NCBI GenBank assembly: GCA_945865705.1
Contig: CAMBEY010000027.1
Coordinates: 1 to 17,495, forward strand
Source: Candidatus Sulfopaludibacter sp. SbA3
Lineage (GTDB): Bacteria; Acidobacteriota; Terriglobia; 2-12-FULL-54-10
Length of the DNA stretch: 17,495 nt
Reading direction: 5' to 3'
This document shows positions 10,528 through 16,198 of the stretch, one piece after another. The position numbers were made by a program, and so were the translations under genes. The notes beneath the pieces were generated by a model. The model made no database searches. It was given only the letters and a program-made list of their open reading frames with translations, and was not told where the DNA came from. Positions within the stretch are counted from its first letter, which is position 1, and each line of letters begins with the position of its first letter.

Positions 10528-10676
10528 GTAGTGAGTCAGTTTGAAATTTCAGGCCACTAATTCACGTTGTCATCCCGAGCGCGGCGAAGGATCTGCTTTA
10601 CTGTCTTCGCCGGAGCACAGCAGATCCTTCGTCGCCACGCTCCTCAGGATGACAACTATTCAAACTGACCCACTAC
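10528..10676. repeat. 149-bp nested palindromic element (MITE-like)
   Basis: The outer ends are an 18-bp inverted repeat, GTAGTGAGTCAGTTTGAA (10528-10545) against TTCAAACTGACCCACTAC (10659-10676), 17 of 18 matching. Nested inside is a second inverted repeat: GTTGTCATCC (10566-10575) pairs with GGATGACAAC (10647-10656), and AAGGATCTGCT (10587-10597) pairs with AGCAGATCCTT (10619-10629). The inner core resembles a dispersed palindrome I associate with Acidobacteria genomes. No protein is encoded. No clear target-site duplication is seen. It lies between the receptor's 5' end and the remains of a methyltransferase gene. Confidence 0.7.
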
Positions 10677-10680
10677 CGAT

Positions 10681-11105
10681 CATCTGGGCCCATGGTGGGC
10701 TAGGGGTGGGCAAACGACCGGCCCATCCTGACGCGCTCGTGGTACATGTGGCAGCACGAGCCATGCTTCTTTGGCTGGATGAAGGGCAAGAAGCCGAAAT
10801 GCATTGCTGCGGATTACCCGCCGCCGGTGTGAGCGTTTCCAACGACCGTGTGGTCATTTCCAACACAGGCACCGGGCGAAACGACCGATCACCCAACCCC
10901 AAAGCCCATCGAGTTGTTTTCCATACCGATCCGCCAACACACCAAGAAGGGCGATGTCTGTTATGAGCCGTTCTCGGGGAGCGGAACCCAACTCGTAGCA
11001 GCAGAAAGTCTGGGGCGGATCTGTTACGCGATGGAGCTGTCGCCGCCGTTCGTGGCGGTTACTTTGGAGCGTTTGAAAGTCATGGGCCTTCAGCCGAAAT
11101 TAGAT
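10681..11105 (+). pseudogene. DNA methyltransferase remnant (N6-adenine/N4-cytosine type, C-terminal part)
   Basis: Plus-strand homology to phage-like site-specific DNA methyltransferases, broken in several places. The best-preserved part (10848 on) reads PTPKPIELFSIP, then GDVCYEPFSGSGTQLVAAES, LGRICYAMELSPPFVAV and TLERL; FSGSG is the SAM-binding motif I, C-terminal in beta-class enzymes. The same frame upstream reads RSWYMWQHEPCFFGWMKGKK, then an in-frame TGA at 10833-10835. Removing 10690-10711 (between two TGGGC copies) would join IIWA to NDRPILTRSWYMW, so a 22-nt insertion appears to shift the frame. The N-terminal half with the catalytic (D/N)PP(Y/F) motif is missing; the homology starts a few bases past the nested palindrome at 10528-10676. 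The natural stop also seems lost, the frame running on to 11348 into the convergent gene. Not functional. Confidence 0.75.
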
Positions 11106-11129
11106 GAGGCCAATTGTTGGCTATCTGAA

Positions 11130-11849
11130 TCACTCGCCATCGTAATACTCCGTGGCTTCGGCGCGGGCCTCATCCTCCATTTCGCATTTCACCTGAAGCG
11201 CTTCGTGAAAGGCCTCGCCCAGGCCGAACAGGTAGCCCGTCAATTTTTCCATGCCCTCGGCGAGTACGCCGATATTGATGTGCGGGAGTTTGTCCTTGTC
11301 GATGGAAGGCGCTCCCGACTTCGTAACCATGTAGCGAAAGCTGAATGAACCCTCATCGATATCGTGAAGCTGGCGCACGTACCAGCCAATGCCATCGATA
11401 TCAGCAGATGTCATCTTGAAAGCCTCTTTTGTGGCCTTCCGAAGAATTGGTTCGAGGAGCGCCCACAACTGATTGAGACGGTGCGAACTCTGGAGTACCT
11501 TTTGATCAGCTTCGCTAATCACATGGTTCACCAGAAATGCTCCCATTGGGATGAGGCGCTTGAGTTGCAGCTCGACGTTATGGCGATAGAGAAAAACAAT
11601 CGGGTAAACGAGGAAGTCAGCATCCCACCTGTTTTGAATCACATGATCAGCGACGATCCGACCGGCAAGCCGATAGCCCTCTGCGTAAGCGTAATCGGTG
11701 GCCCCGCTTACCGAAGCGTTCGTTTCCCAGTCGTCTTCCTTGCCCTCGCTCGAGTTAACCGAGCGAAACAGGATGTCGCCTTTCTCGGGAGGCTGCGACC
11801 AAGCCGCCTGCACCCAATCAGGAATATCGAGGTCTTCGAAGTTCGACAT
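11130..11849 (-). CDS. Hypothetical protein, possibly HEPN-like
   Basis: 239 residues with protein-like codon usage and no signal peptide or membrane segment. I do not recognise a named family. Visible features: an acidic N-terminus (FEDLDIPDWV), a predicted helix-rich body with YRHNVELQLKRL (88-99), HRLNQLWALL (123-132), FRYMVTKSG (171-179) and a long C-terminal helix. The arrangement of a YRHxxELxLK helix, then HxLxxLW, then FRY recalls uncharacterised helical proteins that have been compared with HEPN-type folds, but I see no convincing RNase motif (R-x4-6-H), so this is a weak resemblance. It is convergent with the methyltransferase remnant and sits alone in a region of broken mobile DNA, so a defence-island origin is possible but only inferred. 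The upstream run TTTTTTTGTAACACTTT before the ATG shows no ribosome-binding site. Confidence 0.7.
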   Translation of the reverse strand: MSNFEDLDIPDWVQAAWSQPPEKGDILFRSVNSSEGKEDDWETNASVSGATDYAYAEGYRLAGRIVADHVIQNRWDADFLVYPIVFLYRHNVELQLKRLIPMGAFLVNHVISEADQKVLQSSHRLNQLWALLEPILRKATKEAFKMTSADIDGIGWYVRQLHDIDEGSFSFRYMVTKSGAPSIDKDKLPHINIGVLAEGMEKLTGYLFGLGEAFHEALQVKCEMEDEARAEATEYYDGE

Positions 11850-11922
11850 AAAGTGTTACAAAAAAATGCTATCACACGTTAAGAATGGCCAACAACCAGT
11901 GGCCTACATAGATTACCGGAAT

Positions 11923-11953
11923 GAGAAAAGCCGCCGAGTCGAAACCCGGCGGC
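11923..11953 (-). terminator. Intrinsic terminator-like hairpin with no obvious upstream gene
   Basis: On the minus strand GCCGCCG pairs with CGGCGGC (11947-11953 with 11930-11936; loop of 10 with two further possible pairs), followed directly by TTTTCTC. This is a good rho-independent terminator shape, but the minus strand entering it (from about 12370 down) holds no recognisable intact gene. It may be left over from a lost gene. It lies just upstream of the hypothetical gene starting at 11849 and could insulate it. Confidence 0.5.
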
Positions 11954-12055
11954 AGAAACAGATGAGACGATTAACACGGTTAGGACGCAATCTGGTACTT
12001 GCGCTTGCCGTCTTCGCCCTACCTGCGCGCCAAAAGCAAAATTTTCCGGCGCAGT

Positions 12056-12223
12056 GATCCGAGCCGCGCCAGTGATGGCGCGTCCACCATGAGCATGGAC
12101 GCGGCGATGTGAGGACTGCCGGAAACCTCCGTTCCCCACAGGTTTTTTTGAGGCCGCGCGCGAGTGTGCTCGTGGAGATGGTGGACGCGCCATCATTTCC
12201 TGTCGTGGGGCGCGGCTCGGATC
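12056..12223. repeat. 168-bp inverted-repeat element
   Basis: Outer arms GATCCGAGCCGCGCC (12056-12070) and GGCGCGGCTCGGATC (12209-12223) are exact 15-bp inverted repeats. Inner arms TGATGGCGCGTCCACCAT (12073-12090) and ATGGTGGACGCGCCATCA (12178-12195) are exact over 18 bp. The right side has 13 bases between the two blocks and the left side only 2. The 87-bp centre holds no ORF of note. It looks like a non-autonomous transposable element or REP-like palindrome. Together with the terminator-like hairpin it accounts for most of the gene-free stretch 11850-12374; I see nothing else there except the promoter at its right end. Confidence 0.65.
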
Positions 12224-12339
12224 AACCTCGCGGCCGGCGCTTCTTGAGGATTCAATACGTCGGGCGCGTCTGCGATTGGACAACCGGGGGCAGTCGGGAC
12301 GTTTCCCACCGCCTACGCGCCTTCGTTTAATGGTATCTG

Positions 12340-12368
12340 TTGCTCAACCTGGGCACCCCCCGTATACT
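12340..12368 (+). promoter_or_regulatory. Predicted leaderless promoter of the toxin-antitoxin operon
   Basis: TTGCTC (12340-12345), 17-base spacer, TATACT (12363-12368). The ATG of the antitoxin starts seven bases past the -10, so transcription would begin at or next to the A of the start codon. No ribosome-binding site precedes the ATG, which agrees with a leaderless mRNA. CCGTAT occurs twice, 11 bp apart (12360-12365 and 12371-12376), spanning the -10 and start codon: a candidate binding site for the antitoxin itself. Confidence 0.6.
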
Positions 12369-12374
12369 GACCGT

Positions 12375-12635
12375 ATGGATTCGACGATTCGCCTGACGCC
12401 TCACAGCCGAGAGTTGCTCGAAGAGCAGATCGCGCGCGGTCCCTTTCGTTCGCCTGAAGAAGTGATCGAGCGGGCGCTGGAAACCCTTGCTCAAAAAGAG
12501 TCCGTCCATCCCCGGCGCGGTCCCTCGGCAAAATCTCCCGCCGAGGCGGTCGCCGGCATTCTGGAAATCCAGCAGCGCAACCGGCTGGGCGGACTGAAGA
12601 TCAAGGATTTGATTCACGAAGGGCACAACTACTGA
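12375..12635 (+). CDS. Ribbon-helix-helix-type antitoxin (ParD/CopG-like)
   Basis: 86 residues. The ATG at 12375 is chosen because it begins the ribbon-helix-helix pattern (MDSTIRLTPHSRELLEEQIA, then FRSPEEVIERALETLAQK) and lies directly behind a promoter; the frame is open further upstream to 12276, but that stretch contains the promoter. The first strand (STIRL) and two helices fit a DNA-binding N-terminus, and the C-terminal tail (GGLKIKDLIHEGHNY) would wrap the toxin. It overlaps the toxin start by one base (TGATG). Such antitoxins neutralise PIN-domain toxins and repress their own operon. The direct repeat over the -10 is the likely operator, by inference. Confidence 0.8.
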   Translation: MDSTIRLTPHSRELLEEQIARGPFRSPEEVIERALETLAQKESVHPRRGPSAKSPAEAVAGILEIQQRNRLGGLKIKDLIHEGHNY

Positions 12636-12997
12636 TGGCGGCGTTCGTAATCGACGCTTCGGCCACGCTGCCCTGGTGCTTTGCCGATGAAGCCACCGAG
12701 GCAACCAACGCGTTGCTAATCCGCCTTCGGACAGGTGATGAAGCGCTTGTCCCGGCGCATTGGCCCGCTGAAGTTGCCAATGCGTTGCTGGTAGCGGTTC
12801 GCCGCAATCGAATTCCTCCCGAGGATGTCCACCAGTTTCTTGAAAACCTGGAGGCCCTTCCGATTCGCATCGACACGACTACCAGGAATCAAATCCGCGC
12901 GGAAGTTTTCCCGCTGGCGGAGCAATACGAACTCACGGTCTACGATGCGGCCTATCTTGAACTGGCGATTCGGGAAAGCTTGCCCCTGGCAACGTGA
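12635..12997 (+). CDS. PIN-domain toxin, VapC family, C-terminally truncated by frameshift
   Basis: 120 residues as an open frame. PIN-domain features: FVIDAS with Asp7, PAEVANAL with Glu46, and TVYDAAYLELA with Asp104, all expected Mg-binding positions of this ribonuclease family. Full VapC proteins are usually about 130-145 residues and continue past PLAT with xD..LRxAA..AGV. Here the frame hits TGA TGA right after PLAT, while the expected tail (DDNELRKASRAAGVPLVD) lies in another frame up to 13061. A two-base deletion or one-base insertion near 12994-12996 explains this. The fourth acidic residue (Asp of the xD motif) is thereby lost, so the toxin is probably weak or inactive unless the frame is restored. 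A sequencing error is the main alternative. Confidence 0.8.
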   Translation: MAAFVIDASATLPWCFADEATEATNALLIRLRTGDEALVPAHWPAEVANALLVAVRRNRIPPEDVHQFLENLEALPIRIDTTTRNQIRAEVFPLAEQYELTVYDAAYLELAIRESLPLAT

Positions 12998-13061
12998 TGA
13001 CAATGAATTGCGGAAGGCGTCGCGCGCAGCGGGGGTTCCTTTAGTGGACACGCGACCTTGA
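12998..13061 (+). other. Out-of-frame C-terminal tail of the VapC toxin
   Basis: In a frame shifted from the upstream ORF this reads DDNELRKASRAAGVPLVDTR and then P before TGA at 13059-13061, matching the usual C-terminal strand and helix of VapC-type PIN domains. With the frame restored the toxin would be about 141 residues, the normal family size. Confidence 0.7.
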
Positions 13062-13172
13062 TTACAGTGCTCGGCGAGTTCAGCAATGACGGGTAGACGG
13101 ATCGTACTCCCCAAACTTCAAGCACGCCAATTCATGCACGTTACGCTCAGGCATGCGTCACGCCGGTTAACT

Positions 13173-13204
13173 TGACAGTGCCTGACGCCTGACAGTGCCT
13201 GACG
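13173..13204. repeat. Two-copy 15-bp direct repeat downstream of the cytochrome gene
   Basis: TGACAGTGCCTGACG occurs at 13173-13187 and 13190-13204 (period 17). A related, diverged copy in the opposite sense lies just upstream (CAGGCATGCGTCA near 13149-13161), so the region can also fold. It ends six bases before the cytochrome stop codon and may act in 3' end formation; no U-tract is seen. Confidence 0.55.
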
Positions 13205-13209
13205 AAGGT

Positions 13210-13770
13210 CTAGTAGGGGTAACCTGCAAACCTGGGCATTCCGGGCTTCCAATCCGGCAGGGGAGCCCAAGCCTCGCGGTTTGGCATCCTCACCTTTGGC
13301 AGACTCTGGGCGTCCATTACCGCGTCCTCCGGGATGACACCGTTTATGTTGAGCAGATAGGCGGTCAACGCGTAGACCTCATCCGGCGTTAGCGTCCCCT
13401 CCCGATTGAGAGGCATGGCGCGATTGATGTAGTCCCATACCGTCGTCGCGTACGGCGAGCGGATGGGCAGTACTCGCCCCAAGTCCCAGGGAGTGCCATT
13501 CGGCTTCGCCTCGGCTTTTAGCAAAGTGGGTGCGGGGCCCCCTTTCGCTGTCGCCCCGTGGCAGGCCGCGCACCCTTTCGTTACATAGACCCGCGCGCCT
13601 TCCTTGGAGGTTCCGCGTCCCGGCGGGAGTTCCGCTCCCGTCGGACTGATGGAGATATCCCAGGCACGAATTTCCTCTTTGCCCGGGGTGCTTCCCACAC
13701 CGTATTTTGACTGTGCCAGCGCGGAGCTCCCCAGCAGCAACACCAACGAAATAAGCCTAAGAATACGCAT
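13210..13770 (-). CDS. Secreted monoheme cytochrome c, electron acceptor of the SoxC-like enzyme
   Basis: 186 residues from ATG 13770, chosen because it begins a signal peptide (MRILRLISLVLLLGSSALAQ) and has GGAG eight bases upstream; the frame stays open upstream inside the neighbouring gene but without sense. The heme motif is CAACH at 67-71 (YVTKGCAACHGATAKGGPAP), and AMPLN supplies a likely axial Met119. The tail is rich in Pro and Trp (AWAPLPDWKPGMPRFAGYPY). It overlaps the 3' end of the molybdoenzyme gene by 14 bp, so the two are co-translated and very likely a catalytic/cytochrome pair as in SoxCD or SorAB. It could be called SoxD-like or SorB-like; length and the single heme do not decide. 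It acts in the periplasm, passing electrons to the respiratory chain. Confidence 0.88.
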   Translation of the reverse strand: MRILRLISLVLLLGSSALAQSKYGVGSTPGKEEIRAWDISISPTGAELPPGRGTSKEGARVYVTKGCAACHGATAKGGPAPTLLKAEAKPNGTPWDLGRVLPIRSPYATTVWDYINRAMPLNREGTLTPDEVYALTAYLLNINGVIPEDAVMDAQSLPKVRMPNREAWAPLPDWKPGMPRFAGYPY

Positions 13771-15004
13771 TGTGGACGCTCCCATCGCTGGCGATCTTCC
13801 ATGTCTGAATGGTATTGTCCTGGCCCGGGGCCCTGTATGTCGGAACCAGGGGCACCTTAAAGAACTCGGCGACCTGGGCTCGCGTCGGTTGAATCTTGCC
13901 CATTTCGTCCGTGCAGCGTGAAAGCAGCGCGGTCTCTGTTCCGTCCCAATTCCAAGTGAGGCTAAACCGGGTATGGGCCATGCGCTGTGCCGTTCCGCGA
14001 ATCTCGGCGTCTGTCCAGCTCCGTCCGCCGTTGGTGGATACTTCCACCCTGCGTATGGCGCCGCCACCGGACCAAGCCAAGCCGCTGATCTCGTAGAATC
14101 CCTTGCCGGGCAACTGCTTTCCCACACAAGGAAAGGTGATGACCGATTTTGGTCCGATCTGGTAACCCAACGCAGCGTTTTCAGGCTCCTGTCGAAGATG
14201 CCCGAAGTCGTTGTAGGTCATATAGTACTGGTCTACGGCCTTGATTCGCCTCAGCCACTTTACGTTAAAGATTCCTTCGAAGCCGGGAACCAACAACCGC
14301 AGTGGATAACCTTGCTGGGGACGCACCGCCTCGCCGTTCATGCCGTAGGCCACGATACAGTCGTTCATGGCCTTCTCCATCGGAATGCTCGACGCTCCCT
14401 TCACTTCCTCCGACCCTTCCGCAACGATCCAGGAAGACCCGCTTTGCACCCCGGCCTCCTTGAGCAAGGTAGACAGGAGCACTCCGGTCCATTCGGCGCA
14501 ACTGGTCATCCCGTGCGAATCCTGAATGGTCTTGGCCGTGGCACTCGGACGGTTCGCCGCGCACTCGACGAAATGAAGGCGAGTGACGGAAGGGAGGCGC
14601 TTCAGATCCTCCATGGTGAAGGTCAGCGGACGGTCCACCATTCCGTGGATCATGAGCCGATGCTCCTTGGGATCGATGTCCGGAATGAATGCGCCACGGG
14701 TGGTCGCCACATAGTGGAGCGCGGATGGCGTGATCACCCCCACCGAGTCCTGCAGCGGAGTCGCCACGTGCATAACCAGCCCAAAGGCATCGGGCGATTT
14801 CCTTCCGCCGTGCGACGTGCGCACCGAAGTCTCGAAACGGGAGCGCTGGCCGTAGGCAATCTGCTCCTCACTGCCCTTGATGAACGCGGCAGGTGCTGGA
14901 GCAGCTGCTGGAGTCTGTGCGCTCGCCGACCCGACCGCGGCCAATCCGACCAGCGCGGCGCTACCTTTTAGAAATCTCCTTCGATTCGGTTGTTTAGATT
15001 CCAT
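13757..15004 (-). CDS. soxC: SoxC-like sulfite/sulfane dehydrogenase, molybdenum subunit
   Basis: 415 residues. The start at ATG 15004 has AAGGAG six bases upstream and leads straight into a Tat signal (RRRFLKGSAALVGLAAVG); the frame is open to 15034 but that start lacks such a site. Sulfite-oxidase-family blocks, numbered from 15004: ATPLQDSVGVITPSALHYVA (81-100), DIDPKEHRLMIHGMVDRPLT, HFVECAANRPS with the expected Mo-ligand Cys148, GMTSCAEWTGVLLSTLLKEA, PQQGYPLRLLVPGFEGIFNV, KWLRRIK, and the C-terminal dimerisation domain (FYEISGLAWSGGGAIRRVEV, STNGGRSW). This is close to SoxC rather than SorA. SoxC enzymes oxidise sulfane sulfur or sulfite in the periplasm with a partner cytochrome, encoded immediately downstream. 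No soxXYZAB genes lie in the window, so a stand-alone sulfite dehydrogenase role is the better guess. Confidence 0.88.
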   Translation of the reverse strand: MESKQPNRRRFLKGSAALVGLAAVGSASAQTPAAAPAPAAFIKGSEEQIAYGQRSRFETSVRTSHGGRKSPDAFGLVMHVATPLQDSVGVITPSALHYVATTRGAFIPDIDPKEHRLMIHGMVDRPLTFTMEDLKRLPSVTRLHFVECAANRPSATAKTIQDSHGMTSCAEWTGVLLSTLLKEAGVQSGSSWIVAEGSEEVKGASSIPMEKAMNDCIVAYGMNGEAVRPQQGYPLRLLVPGFEGIFNVKWLRRIKAVDQYYMTYNDFGHLRQEPENAALGYQIGPKSVITFPCVGKQLPGKGFYEISGLAWSGGGAIRRVEVSTNGGRSWTDAEIRGTAQRMAHTRFSLTWNWDGTETALLSRCTDEMGKIQPTRAQVAEFFKVPLVPTYRAPGQDNTIQTWKIASDGSVHNAYS

Positions 15005-15052
15005 GGGTCTCTCCTTCGCAGATACAGTTACCAAGCATTCGTTTCTTGGACT

Positions 15053-15071
15053 TCAACTAGTTGAGACTATA
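15053..15071 (-). promoter_or_regulatory. Possible soxC -10 element with palindromic operator
   Basis: Minus strand TATAGT (15066-15071) resembles a -10; the start would fall near 15059, at the centre of a perfect 12-bp palindrome TCAACTAGTTGA (15053-15064). No good -35 is visible at 16-18 bp. Leader to the ATG about 55 nt. Confidence 0.3.
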
Positions 15072-15121
15072 CTCCAGTTTGCGTCCATACGAGCGAAGTT
15101 TTCATCCGAGGGAAAAGGAGG

Positions 15122-15262
15122 CAGCCTGAACTGCGTGATTATTTTGTGAGTGAGTCGGAAAACAGCAGTAAGCTGAGAGCGTGTGCCGTGGCGGTCGCTC
15201 CCGTGAAACCCATATGGAAGCAGCAACACAGCAACAAAAATTAATCCGCGCAGTTCAGGCTG
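15122..15262. repeat. 141-bp inverted-repeat element next to the IS3 remnant
   Basis: CAGCCTGAACTGCG (15122-15135) and CGCAGTTCAGGCTG (15249-15262) are exact 14-bp inverted repeats, extended imperfectly inward by ATTATTTTGTG on one side against ATTAATTTTTGTTG on the other. The centre is about 90-110 bp and has no credible gene; the open frame through it is the read-through tail of the truncated transposase. It has the size and shape of a MITE and stands at the broken end of the IS3 element. Confidence 0.6.
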
Positions 15263-15264
15263 TC

Positions 15265-15286
15265 CCCCATTTATTCCCCATTTATT
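15265..15286. repeat. Two tandem copies of an 11-bp unit at the IS3 breakpoint
   Basis: CCCCATTTATT is repeated exactly at 15265-15275 and 15276-15286, right where the transposase homology stops and the inverted-repeat element begins. It may mark the junction of two mobile elements. Confidence 0.6.
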
Positions 15287-15287
15287 C

Positions 15288-16124
15288 AATACGCGCACCA
15301 CCCGAGCGCCCGGCAGCGAGGTGTCCACTTCCGCGGCCAGACACTCGCGATTGAAGTCATCCACAATGTTCAAGCTGCGAAACTTGCGTCCATCGCTCAA
15401 AGCATCCGAGACAAAATCCATCGACCAGCGCTGGTTGGGCTGGATCGGAGTCGTGATGGGCCGGCGCTCCACCGCCCCCATCCGCTGGCGCTTCCGGCGC
15501 CGCACTTGCAGTCTTTCCTGCCCGTACAGCCGATACACCCGCTTGTGATTCACCGTCCATCCCTCCCGCCTCAGCAGCACCGTCAACCGCCGATACCCGA
15601 AGCGGCGCCGCTCGCCGGCCAAGGCGCGCAGGCGCGCCCGCAGCTTCTCCTGCTGCCCCGGGCGCCGCAACTCATAGCGGCAGCTCGTCCGAGCCATCCC
15701 CACCAAGCGGCAGGCTCGCCGCTCGCTCAACCCCTGCGCTTGCCGCATCACGCCCACCGCCTCGCGCCGGTCCGGGGGCGTTAGAATTTTTTTTGCCAGC
15801 ACCGTCTGCAGGGCCTGGTTGTCCAGTGTCAGGTCGGCCACGATGTGTTTCAACCGCCGATTCTCGTCCTCCAGTTGCCGCAGCCGCCGCGCCTCGCTCA
15901 CCTCCAGCCCACCGTACTTCGCCTTCCACTTGTAATACGTCGCATCGCTGATCCCATGCTTCCGGCAGACTTCCGCCGTCTTCATCCCGGCCTCCGCCTC
16001 CTTCAGCACCCCTATGATCTGCTCCTCCGTGTATCGACTCTGCCTCATCTGCTGTCCTCCTCTTGGCTTTATACCCCGCGAGAACTCTCTTTTCCACTGG
16101 TTCAGTTTTCGGGGGGGCAGGTCA
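15288..16124 (-). mobile_element. Truncated IS3-family insertion sequence (IS407-like)
   Basis: The right end is intact: on the minus strand it begins TGACCTGCCCCCCCGAAAAC (16124 inward), a terminal repeat of the type seen in IS407-group IS3 elements. OrfA and the first half of orfB follow. Homology ends at about 15288 within orfB after GARVVRVL, so roughly 400 bp including the other terminal repeat is missing. About 140 bp beyond the intact end the diheme cytochrome gene begins. No target duplication can be tested because one end is gone. Confidence 0.75.
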
Positions 16125-16198
16125 ATGATGGCGTCCGGGACGCTTTCCAGCTTATTGCCGCCGCGCACGGCTAGGCGTTTTTCATTTCATTTGGACTA

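Larger units (their letters stand above)
15053..16048 (-). pseudogene. IS3-family transposase, orfA-orfB in one frame, truncated and chimeric
   Basis: From ATG 16048 (AGGAGG seven bases upstream). The orfA part has a helix-turn-helix (RYTEEQIIGVLKEAEAGMKT, VCRKHGISDATYYKWKAKYG) and a leucine-zipper region (RRLRQLEDENRRLKHIVADL). The orfB part has an HTH_21-like stretch (RRFGYRRLTVLLRREGWTVN) and the start of the integrase core (NQRWSMDFVSDALSDG) with the first catalytic Asp; the second Asp and the Glu are absent. After VRVL (about 15288) the frame runs through foreign sequence to a stop at 15053, so the last about 75 residues are not transposase. An eight-A tract (15787-15794 as T on the plus strand) lies where IS3 elements normally frameshift between orfA and orfB; here both are in one frame. 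Not active. Confidence 0.8.

Noticed and set aside
11879..12283. Minus-strand 134-codon frame in the intergenic region
   Set aside because: Passes through the inverted-repeat element and the terminator hairpin and has a shadow-like composition; not supported as a gene.
13771..14127. Upstream extension of the cytochrome frame into soxC
   Set aside because: It lacks protein sense and overlaps soxC; the signal peptide and ribosome-binding site fix the start at 13770.
13973..14971. Plus-strand 332-codon frame
   Set aside because: Antisense to soxC, which is unmistakable on the minus strand.
16125..16168. Coding start of the transposase at GTG 16168
   Set aside because: It lies outside the IS terminal repeat; the real orfA start is ATG 16048 with an AGGAGG site.
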